64,000 nucleotides of DNA from assembly GCA_961205875.1 (NCBI GenBank), contig OY540814.1, positions 13,684,993 to 13,748,992 on the forward strand. The letters run 5' to 3'. The position numbers and the translations under genes are program-made. This document shows positions 1-11,162 of this stretch, piece after piece. The notes beneath the pieces were generated by a model. The model was not told where the DNA came from. It worked only from the letters and a program-made list of their open reading frames with translations, and ran no database searches. This DNA comes from Sialis fuliginosa. Taxonomy: Eukaryota > Arthropoda > Insecta > Megaloptera > Sialidae. Position 1 is the first letter of the stretch. Each line of letters starts with the position of its first letter.

Positions 1-638
1 GTCCCGGTAATTGCAACTTGCAATGTACCTTTCAAAAAACCATATTGAAATATATCTCCCATCATTCTTCTCTCGATAGCACTGTTTTTTTGGTTTTATT
101 AGAGTGAATTTGTCGATGTCGATAAAGTAGGGATCTGTTTGTTTTATAATGTATAATTATCTATGAGATTTATTTCAGTCGCCGTTGTGATTAACTTTTT
201 AGTTGAATGATTCATATTTTCATAGTATATTTGTAAAATATATATTTTTATTCTATGTTTGTGGAGCTGGAATTGATCGCTTTGGCGGTTCTAAGATGTC
301 TTCCGTAAAAAACAGGTACTGAAAAATGATTAATCATGTTAAATTTAATCAGTATATACTTTTCAGTATTATTAGGGTTTTTTTTCAGTCGGTTTTATTT
401 TTATTTTTTAAAGTTTTTTATTTTTCCTTTTTTAATGGCGTATCTTTGAAGTCCATGACTAGATTCTGATGAAATTTATATAGAACTACCTTGGGAGTAT
501 ACTTAAAAAAAAAATTAACTCAATAGGTGCATATTTGTCGGAATTATGCCCGAAAATACATAAAAAATATATATAAGTTGAAAACCCACGCATTTTTTTC
601 ATTTCGGGAGTATACTCTTTCAAACAAACAAAACAAGA

Positions 639-900
639 TAGCAAAATTTGCTAGCTAGCAAGCATTCTCAAATGGGGTATCAAACTTATATGACAGGTTT
701 CTTGGAGTTTTTGACAAATCGATAATTTCATGCATAGGAAGTAAAAACAAAGGCATGTAAAGTATATTTACTAATGTGTATTTACTAATCTTGAGTAAAA
801 ACGATTTTACGCATGCAAATATCTGTTAAAAATTAAAAAAGAACTGTCATATAAATTTGAAACCTCATTTGAGAGTGTTTGCTAATTAGCAATTTTGCTA
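639..900. mobile_element. Foldback MITE-like element, about 60-bp inverted arms
   Basis: Bases 639-700 are an imperfect reverse complement of 841-900. Both arms carry a CTGTCATATAA-type end and a GCTAGCTAGCAA-type end, with about 140 bp of AT-rich loop between them. There is no coding capacity, so this looks like a non-autonomous DNA element. The same arm sequence recurs once at about 26656-26715, which makes it a dispersed family. A target-site duplication is not obvious. Confidence 0.6.
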
Positions 901-1265
901 GCTCCTTTATGATATTGGACATTAAAATTATATCAATGAACATATTATTCATAGAATATAAATAGAACCGACTTACAATTAGTAACATTTCGTAAATACA
1001 TAGGACACAATATATTATCAAGAAACGTTAATTTTTCAAAAATGAACTTTTAATTTCAATTTATAAAAATTAGAAAATCTACAACATTGAAGTAAGTATA
1101 GCTTCTTTTTTTGGAAGGTATATTGAAAAAAAGTTACTACATATGTATGTATATGCAAGAGAATCTGTGGGAATTAGAACATTATAAATGGCCAGGTTGA
1201 AAAAAAATATTATAGGTATTACTAAAATAATATTATCGAAGATCAAGAAATAATATATACAAAAG

Positions 1266-1296
1266 AACACACACACACAGACAGACAGACATACGG
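1266..1296. repeat. Microsatellite, (AC)n then (AGAC)n
   Basis: A short AC run is followed by three AGAC units. This is simple sequence with no sign of function. Confidence 0.8.
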
Positions 1297-2815
1297 ACAT
1301 ATGTGAACTATATAATTACGAGAGTAAAGAATATTTTTCCGAGTCTGTGTTTTAATAAAAATAATTGAGTTAAGGTTGAGAGTCTGTATCGAGCGATCTC
1401 ATATTGAATGTAGTAATAATTGTTAATATTCCTCCATTCTCTCATCTGCGGGGATACGTGTATTTATTATGGAATACCAGATTGTTAACGTAATAACACG
1501 AATTATCAATTTGTTGTGGTTTAAGAATTATTGACAAATTGTTTTCATGATCACGACTTCGGTATCGACAATAACTATGTATTTATTATCAACAACTCGA
1601 ACTGTTTTAGGTAAAAATAAATATACCTGTATGATTCAATATCAGAATTCCGTCAAAATTAGCGACGTTATTTTGTCCAATTGTCTGTAGAATAACTAAT
1701 AAGGTGAAATTTTGAATATTTATATAAACATTATTGCCCATTTCGGGAAAGATATAAATAATCTTGAAAAATCATTATTTACTGATATTAAAAAAAAACT
1801 AATAGGTACTACTTATATATTTTTTTTATGTGGGGTATCAAAATACTCGTCTTGTTAAATTAACTTAAAAAAATGTACATATTGTACCATTAAAAGATTA
1901 TTTACCCGGTAAAAATGGTAGAAACTATACACATTTTGAAGAAATAATTTCCGTACCTGAAACTTCGATACTAATTGATGAACAAAATTGAAAGCATAGA
2001 GGAAATATGTTTTTATCATAATTTTTTATTATATCTATAGATTTTAATATTATAACGTAATTTATATATTTTTTAGATATGTTAATAATAAATACATTGT
2101 TTATAAGTCTAAATGGTTATTTTAATTCACCTACGAATCGAAAAATTTGATGTAATTATTCATGATTCGTGTAGGTATATATACTTACATGAATTTATAA
2201 CATTTTTGTTGAACGATTATTCAAGTAATTAAATTATATATACATAGATATGTCTAAAACAATTTTAGGTATGTAATGTATATAAGTAATATTTTTTGTT
2301 AACGTTGACAAAAAGATGAATTTTAATTAAAAGTAAATTTTCGTAATAAAAAATGAAATAATTTGATTTAAATAATATATTTATTTTTATTTTGTATTTC
2401 GTTCATCAAATAGATATACATAATATAGTATTTAGGATTTATTTGATATATTAATAAAAGGTTCTGTAGTCTTGGTTGGAAGGAATATTCATTTTTTATC
2501 ATTACAAGCTATGCAAATGCGATATCAGTGTAGACACACATACATATACATTGTGTATTTATTTATACATAGTGTGTGTTTACGTCCGCCCAAGTGCGGC
2601 GGGTGTGTGTGTATGTGTGTGTGTGTAATTTTGCCGAATCGTTCGCGCAGAGGCCGCGGCGTATTGATTCCGCGGTGACAGCCCGTCGGTGACATTCTTT
2701 ATCAATACGTCAGAGCTCATATTTCAAGTTCTCTGCAACCGCCCCAGAGCGTTACAAAGAAACAAACTTCTTTGAGCGGCGGCGGTGGCGGGGCGTCTCC
2801 CTCGCACCCGGGCAG

Positions 2816-2886
2816 CCAATCGTGCGCGGCGCGGCTCTGTGGCCGGCCAATGGCGCACAAGCTCTGGCGCGCGGTCCCGCCCCGCC
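2816..2886 (+). promoter_or_regulatory. CCAAT boxes and GC box
   Basis: CCAAT occurs at 2816-2820 and again at 2847-2851, followed by CCCGCCCCGCC at 2876-2886, all within 70 bp. This spacing is usual for NF-Y and Sp/KLF-type proximal promoter sites. The sites are seen; their use is inferred. Confidence 0.4.
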
Positions 2887-3022
2887 ACTACAACTCTACC
2901 CAACGCCGTTTTTCCGAATGTTTTTATTTATTACTTTTGTATCCACTGAATGTAGCAGTCGCGCGGCCGTCACATTTCCGTACGGACTTTTTTAATTCCG
3001 GAGCGCGTTGTGTTACCTCTAC

Positions 3023-3031
3023 ATGGGGTGA
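3023..3031 (+). other. Two-codon upstream ORF (ATG GGG TGA)
   Basis: This ATG, if transcribed, is followed by a single sense codon and a stop, in the same frame as dac. It could dampen initiation at 3221. It matters only if the transcription start lies upstream of it. Confidence 0.35.
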
Positions 3032-3080
3032 GTGAGTGCGCGTGAGCGTTGTTACACACCCCCGCCTGTACACACTCGTA

Positions 3081-3113
3081 CAGAGACAGACAGACAGACA
3101 TACATACATACAG
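3081..3113. repeat. Simple repeat (CAGA)n(CATA)n in the leader
   Basis: A run of CAGA units passes into CATA units within the probable 5' leader or proximal promoter. Its length is likely to vary between individuals. Confidence 0.75.
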
Positions 3114-3157
3114 TCGGACCGGCCCACAACAACACAGTGAGTGTTGCATTGCCGGGA

Positions 3158-3169
3158 ATGAGTGCGTAG
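3158..3169 (+). other. Three-codon upstream ORF with in-frame stop
   Basis: ATG AGT GCG TAG lies in the dac frame. Its stop at 3167-3169 closes that frame upstream of 3221, which helps fix 3221 as the first usable dac start codon. Ribosomes meeting this ATG could reinitiate about 50 bases later. Confidence 0.45.
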
Positions 3170-3220
3170 TGACCGGACACGTTGAACACGACACTTGTGT
3201 GAACTCTTAGCGCGCGCAGA

Positions 3221-3894
3221 ATGGACTGCACGGTGCAGCACCGCGACTCCGCCACAGAGTCCCCGCGAAGCGAGCGCAGTAGTCACGCGTCCTCGCCGAT
3301 GCAGATCAAGCAGCAACCGCTCTCGCCGGTCAACAATAACAACTGCAGCCCGCCACGGATGCAGGGCAGCCCACTCGGCCCGCCGCCGGGCCTAGGCATG
3401 CCGCATCCGCTGAGTCCGCCGCCTGTGGGCCACCATCCGCGTCTCTCGCTGCAGGCCCACTTGCCGCCACCAGGTCTCGGTTTGCTCGGATCTCTCGGAG
3501 GCATGCTCGCCCATCATGGCCCGCTCGACCTGATGGCGCACCACGGGCCGCCGAGGTCCTACAACAGCCCACCGCCCATATCCACCTCGGACCCGACCGC
3601 CAACGAATGTAAATTGGTCGACTATCGTGGACAGAAAGTAGCCGCGTTTATTATCGCCGGGGACACGATGCTGTGTCTGCCACAGGCGTTCGAGTTGTTC
3701 CTGAAGCACTTGGTCGGGGGCCTTCACACGGTCTACACCAAGCTCAAGCGGCTCGACATCGTGCCACTCGTGTGTAACGTCGAGCAGGTCCGCATCCTGC
3801 GCGGTCTCGGCGCGATACAACCAGGAGTTAACCGCTGCAAGCTGCTCTCGTGCAAGGACTTCGACGTCCTCTACAAGGACTGCACAACGGCCAG
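3221..3894 (+). CDS. dac: Dachshund transcriptional cofactor, first coding exon (partial)
   Basis: Dachshund is a nuclear transcriptional cofactor of the Ski/Sno/Dac family. In flies it works with Eyeless, Eyes absent and Sine oculis in eye specification and patterns leg, brain and genital structures. This exon encodes 224 full codons plus two bases of an Arg codon. Residues 1-128 are low-complexity: Ser/Pro-rich, an Asn run near 38-41, Pro runs, and the AHHGP motif twice (about 97-110). Residues about 129-224 are the DACHbox-N domain, opening ECKLVDYRGQKVAAFI and carrying the family's CLPQ motif at 152-155. The start was chosen because it is the first ATG after an in-frame stop (3167-3169) and has A at -3 and G at +4. 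The exon ends at CAG|GTACGT, phase 2, where other Dac proteins continue R-PGRPPKR. The C-terminal half of the protein (DACHbox-C) lies outside the window. Reading past 3894 gives unrelated sequence ending at 4012, which I take as intron. Confidence 0.95.
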
Positions 3895-3900
3895 GTACGT
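3892..3900 (+). other. dac: Splice donor of dac exon 1
   Basis: CAG|GTACGT is a near-consensus donor placed exactly where protein similarity to Dachshund stops. It leaves the exon in phase 2, splitting an AG|G Arg codon. Confidence 0.9.
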
Positions 3901-5799
3901 GTCTGCGCCACACACTTTATTAGCATGCTACCATACCGGCTTAATCATCAATATTGTACCTATTGTTTTTGGCGATTTGGTGATGTTTCAAATATTTATC
4001 AATTATGACTAGGTATATAGTACAACAAAAAAAAACAATATTTATAAAGATAAAGTTTAGTAAATAATTTAAATCATTTATTAGAGGTTTAGAAAATAAA
4101 ACGTATTTTTTATTTAAAATTATTAAAAACTAACATTTAATATTATTACTGCAAAGAATTTATATCAAAATATTTAATGAAATTTTTATTAATTTATGAG
4201 ATTATTTAAAAAATGCAAAAGGATCTATTGAAATTTAATGTACCTATTTAAAAAATAACTAATTTTTACTGACAAATATAAACGTAAAAAATGAATTGAT
4301 AAATTTTATATTGATTCACCACAACTTAAATGACTGTAACAAAAAAACAATGTATCTGATAAATTTAAAATTTGAGTTCACAAAGTACTATGTCGCCAAA
4401 AATAGACCTACAATATATAATATACACTGATTAACGCGGACCGCTAATGTGTAATTATGAAGCTGGTAGAATTGTAAGAGACCTATCATTAGACCTGAAT
4501 CAATCATTGAGGATTGAAAGACACACAATTACAAACGTAGAAACTCGGAGAGGTGGTTTTTGTTCGCTTTTATACCTGCCTCGGTAATTTGTAAATTACA
4601 CGTTGTTGAATAGCAATGACAATAATTTTAAACATTTTGGTGATACCACGTTGTATAAATAGTTATTATCAATTACGCGAACCGTGTTATTTATTTATTA
4701 TATAACTCACGCTTTTAAATTCTTCAAATACCTCATGATTTTATTATATTCATGTATATGTTTACTATACAATATGTTATTTGGACATTGGTATATGTCA
4801 AATATAAAAAATTATATTATAATTATAATTATATTATATTATTACCTAATGATAGTTTCAGTTACGGACATATGTCTTCTTTTTTACTTGTATTGTAATA
4901 CCGTCGAAAAATCGTGTCCGAGATATAAGCGGATTGTACTACCTTTAAACGTAAAGAAAAGTTAATTTCCGTATGGCGGCTGTGCGTGTGTCTGGATATA
5001 TTGTAAAAATGCACCGATCTGAATTATTTTTGGGGAAAATGTTTGTTTCAATGAGTATTTCAAACTTATTGATTTTATCGTCTAAAAGTGAACGTTGCGA
5101 GTATATGACTTGGTATATTTGTAGTTTAATTGAACCTAAAGGACATTTATTATTTGTACGTGCCTAAACAGCTATTGAAGGGGTGAAAACCACAATCAAA
5201 ATTTGAATTTTAAATACTAATTAATACGTCACTATTTCATGTTGCATTGGAAATAAATGCAACTAAATTCAAATTGTCAAATTAGTTATTTTAATAATGT
5301 GTATTATGTTTTTGATATTAGAAACTAATATTTATAATACAAAGGTGAGTTTTATTTCTGACAAATACCATTGAAATGTTTCATATATTAAACCTTATTT
5401 AAAAATATATTAATGAACATGGAAGTCATGTATGGTTCTTCATAACGATATTTATTATTAAAATAAATCTATACATTTTAGTTGCCGTTTACATAATAAA
5501 AAAATATAAATATGTATATATTATACATATATAATATTTTATTATTATTTTAATTAGCGTTTGACTTTATTTATTTTTGTGGATAAATTTTATTTCTAAT
5601 TGCTTCTAAAAATATACAACTTATATTTTAATTGTTTACACAGATTTTAAATATTTAAATACGTCGTTATAATTAAATAAGAATTAAAATAATTACAATA
5701 TCGTTCTTAGTGCATTGTGTCTAAATAAATTAAAATAAAATTTATTTAATATTAATCAAAATTCAATATAATACAGTTAAGATTGTTTGTATACATTGT
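3895..5799. other. AT-rich intron start, nothing recognised
   Basis: Plain AT-rich sequence with chance ORFs at 4684-4965 and 4973-5167 whose translations are low-complexity or match no known family. No repeat family or motif cluster was noticed. Confidence 0.6.
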
Positions 5800-5814
5800 A
5801 TGTCTCCATTAAAA

Positions 5815-5995
5815 GTGATTAGGTTTATTTGCGCCGCAATTATCTCAGTGAGTTCTGTCATAACAGATCCATGTAGGATGTTGGGGGACAGGTACTATAT
5901 TTAGTTCTATGTTATAGTACATTTCCGCTCTAAATTGCGCCATGTCAACATTGTTGCTAATAATTATAATATATGCACATTCGATTTACTCGAAA
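5815..5995. promoter_or_regulatory. Candidate intronic regulatory element
   Basis: A less AT-rich block in AT-rich surroundings contains two GCGCC/AATT contexts (TGCGCCGCAATTATC and AAATTGCGCC), a SOX-like ACATTGTT and several homeodomain-type ATTA cores. It is listed as a candidate from composition and motif clustering only. Confidence 0.2.
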
Positions 5996-6927
5996 ACATT
6001 TCTTATACCCAGTTTCTAATCTTTTAATTCTCACATTTTAATTGAATTTTCACCAATTATAATTTTAGTCATTTAATATATTTTTAAATATTTTTTACAT
6101 TCTTGATCACTGGATTGAGTTATTTTTAGTTTGTATTTTTGAGTGTAAGTGTAACTACAATATTTGGGAATACGGTGAGACATAAGAAAGGTTTAGAGAG
6201 AAAAAGCAAGGCATATAAATGGGAAAATAAAAAAAACTATATAATTAATTTAATTCTAAATTAATATTAATATCATACATTTTAATGCGGATATTACAGT
6301 TGAACTAAAAACTGTATAGACGAATAGAAACAATATAATAAGTATAAATAATTTTATTATAATATTATTTCATGTAATTAACGTATTTTTATTAAGATAT
6401 GTAAATCTGCTTAAAAGTAAATCGAGTGCAAGTGCTGAAATTATTTGAGATTTATTACTTGTTGTATAATTAATATATTATTTAAAATATATAAAGTTAT
6501 TAATGTTTAATTAGTTAAAATATTTGACTGCCGTATTACACTGTATGCTCTACATAGTACATATAAATTTCGTTCGTAATTTACAAAAATTAAAAAACAG
6601 CTAACACATTTTATTAATGGTCAATTTATAAATTATTGTTCTAATTAAATATCTTATATATATATAGTTAATGCTACTATTAATATATATATTTTATGAA
6701 TGTCGATATATAATTTTAATTCTTGCGTTTAAATTAGTTGTTGGGAAATATACAAGTTCTTTTAATTATTTAATTAATATTAACATATTTAGGAGTGTCT
6801 GTAGGCATATATTTTTAATTTTATTTACAAAATAAACACTCTTAATTATACTCAGAACACTTCTTACAATTTTTATTTATATGTATAATATAGGTACATA
6901 CGAATATGTACATTACATTATATATAC

Positions 6928-8391
6928 ACAGAGAGAAAAGTCATGATAATTTTTATACAGAAAATCTTAGAAAAATTACTGTGCTCTCTTATAATGCGTG
7001 CGCAATCGACGATACAAGTAAAAAATATTTATACGTCCATATAAAAATTATCAGTGCTTACATTATATAAATTGCTTTTTTATCACGGTAGAAATTACGG
7101 TGCTAGCATGGTAATATTTGGAACGCTGTATCAGAAAACTGCCTTACCGGCCTTACCGATTCAGTAAAATTTCTATAGCTTTATTTATTTTTTTTTTCAA
7201 ACAGAAAGGTAAAAACAATAAAAAGCAATTTCATTTTAAGAAAGTTATCGATTTATTTATATAATATACATTGTTTTGAATTTTACAACTAATAATAGTT
7301 TACAAATATAGTTGTAGAACAATTTACATAAAGATATGACAACCAATACATGTGCAAAGAGACCGATTCACAGAACAAATTAAATATAAAATAACGTATT
7401 TTCAATATCTAAAATCTAAACTAACCTATATCTGTCAAAACTTATTTTACAAATAAAACTTCTAAAAATAACACATTAAAACCGAACAAAACATTATTGT
7501 AAAACATTTATCACCCACATTCATTTAAAATTCGCACAAAACAATAATTTTAATAAAATAAAAACAATCATAGCCATTTTGAATCTAAATATGCTACACG
7601 TCCCGCTTTAAATATTATTCACACTAAAAACAATTTTGAATATAAATTAAAATATAATACTTTAAAATCACGATAACATAGAAAAATATCTTTAAAATAG
7701 AAAACACTACACAATTACAATATGTACTTTTAAAACAAATATACATTCTAAATATGTATGTAACTGTCAGCTTATAGGCCGTCGGAAGATCGAAAATAGC
7801 CGACTGTACTCGAACCTTACTACCTTGTTTATGCTGATAGTAAAATTTGCTTTATATCCTAACTTTCTATTAAGATATATCGAAAACCATAAATCTGAGA
7901 TCTAGACATGATGCGTATGATTTTTAGAGAATCGTTTTACAAACAAAATAAAACCATACATACATCTCCACGATAAACAGTTAATGAGATATCACATTTT
8001 TAGTTTTTGTGTTTTCAACATAATTGGTATCTTCTGTCTTTTTCTTTCTTTCTGCTTTTGCCAGATATCTTTGAAATATCATTGAATTTTATAAGTCAGT
8101 ATTGTAAAATTTATCAGACCGCCTAATAATTTACATCAACTTAAATAGCATTTTTTTTAAGAAAAACAATTAAAAAATACAAATTTGTCGAGATAGGAAC
8201 TTTTTACTGTGCTGTTTTATAAATTTCGCTGGCCTGTATTTTAAAAAATACTATTGTGTCCTTTACTTTTTATATTATGAATTTTAATTTTTCTTATTTT
8301 ACCGTATAAAATTGACCATATTCGACTTTCGCACATCGTTTATAGTGCAGAGCACAGTAATTTTTCTAAGATTTTTCTCTCCGTGTACATT
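6928..8391. repeat. Inverted pair of a dispersed repeat (ACAC[AG]GAGAGAAAA end)
   Basis: Bases about 6928-7010 and about 8310-8391 are related in inverted orientation. Both have a CACRGAGAGAAAA-type outer end and share an exact stretch around 6960-6984 and 8345-8370 that includes AAATTACTGTGCTCT. The roughly 1.3 kb between is AT-rich and non-coding. It may be one non-autonomous element with short terminal inverted repeats, or two separate insertions facing each other. CACGGAGA ends also occur at about 20371 and 38652. Confidence 0.4.
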
Positions 8392-8399
8392 GTAGTATA

Positions 8400-10030
8400 T
8401 AACATACATATTCCGAAGAAATAGGGTCGAAAAATTGTATTCTGAGATAAAGTCACGATAACTTTTGTAAAAAAGTTCAAATTTGTGTTTTTTGTTTCTT
8501 TGTACAATTTTCGACTCAAGGTCTATTGATTTTGGTGCTAATTGCATCAGCGGTTTTGGAAATTAAGCAATTTTGCACATATATTGTACTTATTAGTATC
8601 TATTTTATTAGAGTTTTCAGGCAGTTGTATCGTTTTTTCTACATACATTTATACATATAAAACGTCTGTTTGTGCCCTTGTAACTCGAGAATTATTGATC
8701 CGATTTTTATACAATTTTCTTTGATATGTAAGTCAATGTTTGATTAAAATTAGTTCTGTAGTTACCAAGTTATAACAATATTTTGCTACATGGATAACAC
8801 AATTTAAGCAATTTTTTAAAATTACCACCAACAATACATGTTTTCTGAGTGACAAAGTCGGTCTATGATTAAAACACTAATTGGTACTGAAAACTTTTTA
8901 AAAATCGGTCCAGTAGTTTCCGATGAAAAATAGATGATCTAGATTTTTCGAAATACCTAATACACTGTCCATAGCATAGAAAAATGCAAATCGTGTAGTC
9001 TTCGCGAATATATATGATATGATAAAATAAAAACATACAAAGATGTATAGAAAAGGTAAAAAAAGATAAAACATAGATAGTTATTCGCATTTGCTTCTGA
9101 ATTCCAGATCAAAAGTACATTGTTTTATTGTAGGCAACAAATAAGATTTATTTGAATGCGTTAGCACGTCGTTAGATATAAGTAACAATTTTCTCATCAC
9201 TAGTAACGATCATTATACACATGTGTAATTAAAATTCTATTCGCAATTAAATATCTTTAGGGCATCAACACGTCTAATCTATACTGTATATATGTACATA
9301 TGTGTATATATTATATACATATTAAAAATAAAAGTGTATGATTTCGGTGTGATGATATTTGTAAAACGTGATATTTATTTGCTTATAATTAATTACTTAT
9401 TAATTAATAATGTGCTTGGAATTGATTTATTTTTTAATTTAAATGCTATTTGAATATGAAAGTTTGTGAGAAATAATTAATCCTAAATAATACATACATT
9501 TTTAATGTTTATCTTTTTGAAGTTATCATAAAAATACTTTGTAACCAAGAATTATTATTATTAATTTGGGAATGTGATTGTATATTATATTAACTTTGTA
9601 TTTTGAAATCAACAAATGGTCGTTCCTAAACTAGGTTTTCTAACAGTTCAAGTCTCATTCAAATCGGTTCAGTTTTTATATTTTTCTTAAACACTAATGT
9701 GTTAATAAATATATACATATATATGTACGTATGTCTGTACGGTAATTATTATAGGTACACAAAACATAAATCAAAATATCATCTTCATCATAACTGTAAA
9801 ACCCCGATTAACACGGGTATAAAAAACTCTTATGTGTGTCTGTCAAAAGTAAATCTAATCAAATCTATTTATTGCAATAACATTTCTAATAACCCCTACC
9901 GTTCCGAGTCCATTTATTTCCTAGACACTGATAGTTAAATCAAATAATGATTTTACAACTACTGTGCGTATAAATTACACTCCATTGTTCCTATTGTGTG
10001 TATCGGAATGGCATCAAATGATATCATAAC
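8400..10030. other. AT-rich intron with repeat tails
   Basis: No gene. Relics of the common 'ATCGGTTCAGTAGTTTT' repeat tail occur near 8900-8935 and 9640-9680, and a related fragment at about 8655-8760. ORFs at 8299-8547, 8542-8724, 8869-9090 and 9699-9938 look like chance or repeat-derived frames. Confidence 0.5.
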
Positions 10031-10031
10031 A

Positions 10032-10215
10032 CATGGGCGTACGTATGCAACATTGTAATGGGGGTACACAATATTAATATTTATAATAAATACATGCATA
10101 ATGAGAATTACTACAAAAGTAACCGAATAACTATATGTTTTTATAAATAAATATAAGAGTGATGGGCGTCTATTTGGAACATTGCAAAGTAGTACACAAA
10201 AATATTTGTTAATAT
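10032..10215. repeat. Partial direct duplication, about 130-bp offset
   Basis: Bases about 10032-10085 and 10163-10215 align with mismatches: both open with ATGGGCGT and later share AACATTG and GTACACAA. It looks like an old local duplication. Confidence 0.4.
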
Positions 10216-10272
10216 GATTTATACTTCCTCGCCATATCTAAAGGATAAGAGGAAATATGTAACCATTACCCC

Positions 10273-11162
10273 TATACTGCCGTGCTAAGGTAAAAGGCAG
10301 TAAACTTCTTTTACTGCCTTTTGGGTTTTCAGACGATTTTCTACATATTAGTCATAAAATGAATAATTAACAATGTTATTTAAATAGAATATTATTATTT
10401 TTAGTTTATCGAATATATCAAATTAGTTACTTTTCCTGAATATAAAAGTAGTAAAATCATTTTTCAACATAAAAAAGCAGTAACTTTTAAACTATATTGT
10501 TTTTATCCACTGAAAAATATATGTACAATATTCACAATTATTCCAAATTCTTATAATTTCGAAAAGACAGTTTTTAAAAATAATCTACTTCAAATAAATA
10601 ATACAGAATAAATTTTTTTTTTTTTTTGTAATTATTCTTCAATCATTTTACAATTATTAAGTGTCATAAAAAATAATTTTTCGTTATGTGTTCAAAAAAG
10701 ATCAATATTTAAGATTTTGTAATTCGATACTCATTAATTAGACAAAGATTATTGTATTATTAATTTTTATCTCAAAAAATACACTGAAATGAAACTGAAT
10801 TTTTATTCTGTATTACTGAGTTTTACCACTGACAAAAAACTATTTAAATAATTAAAACAGTGGAAAAAAACAGTACTTCTGTTTTACAGAGTATAAAGAC
10901 AGTAAACCATAGCTTACTGATTTTAAATTTCCAAAAATAAAAGACAGTAAGTCACTCGCAATTTAGGTATTTTGATGAATTGTAAACTAAAATTACACTC
11001 AAATGACTTATAATGAAGTCATGTAACTTATCATTGGTCGCTAAATAAATTTTACGAAAAAAATGTATTAAGTCAGTTTAAAAAAATCAAAAACTTCGAG
11101 TTTAGTTTTCTTCGTTTTTATTTTTTACACCTTACTGCCCTTTACCTAAGCACGGCAGTATA
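10273..11162. mobile_element. Non-autonomous TIR element, about 890 bp
   Basis: The outer ends are near-perfect inverted repeats of about 30 bp opening TATACTGCCGTGCT, closing with AGCACGGCAGTATA on the right. The end begins TA, so a TA or TATA target duplication may be part of the palindrome. The interior is AT-rich and non-coding, with many CAGTAA/TTACTG copies near both ends, as subterminal transposase-binding motifs would appear. I could not assign a superfamily. Confidence 0.7.

Larger units (their letters stand above)
1..2579. other. AT-rich upstream flank of dachshund
   Basis: No gene is supported here. The stretch is AT-rich with short stop-riddled frames. It contains a foldback repeat (639-900), a short AC/AGAC microsatellite (about 1266-1296), and on the minus strand a relic at 1831-1860 of a repeat seen again at 11.76, 21.08 and 33.80 kb. 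Bases about 1655-1800 resemble 63080-63190. It lies directly upstream of the dac promoter, so it may hold regulatory DNA, but no motif cluster stands out. Confidence 0.6.
2580..3220 (+). promoter_or_regulatory. dac: CpG-rich promoter and 5' leader of dac
   Basis: Composition changes sharply from AT-rich flank to GC- and CpG-rich DNA just before the dac start codon. Two CCAAT boxes lie at 2816-2820 and 2847-2851, and a GC-box-like CCCGCCCCGCC at 2876-2886. No convincing TATA box is positioned with them, which fits a developmental CpG-type promoter. The transcription start cannot be placed from sequence alone; by inference it lies downstream of the CCAAT/GC cluster, roughly between 2900 and 3110. 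A GG|GTGAGT sequence at 3026-3032 could be a donor for a leader intron, but no paired acceptor stands out. Confidence 0.5.

Noticed and set aside
2924-3316. Minus-strand ORF of 130 codons across the promoter
   Set aside because: It translates a microsatellite and CpG-rich promoter DNA; no domain or conserved start is evident.
3283-3913. Long minus-strand ORFs of up to 173 codons opposite dac exon 1
   Set aside because: They are antisense shadows of GC-rich coding sequence and have no recognisable domain.
3895-4012. Continuation of the dac reading frame past the donor to a stop at 4012
   Set aside because: Similarity to Dachshund ends exactly at CAG|GTACGT, and the read-through residues are unrelated and AT-biased. 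A short read-through isoform cannot be excluded but has no support.
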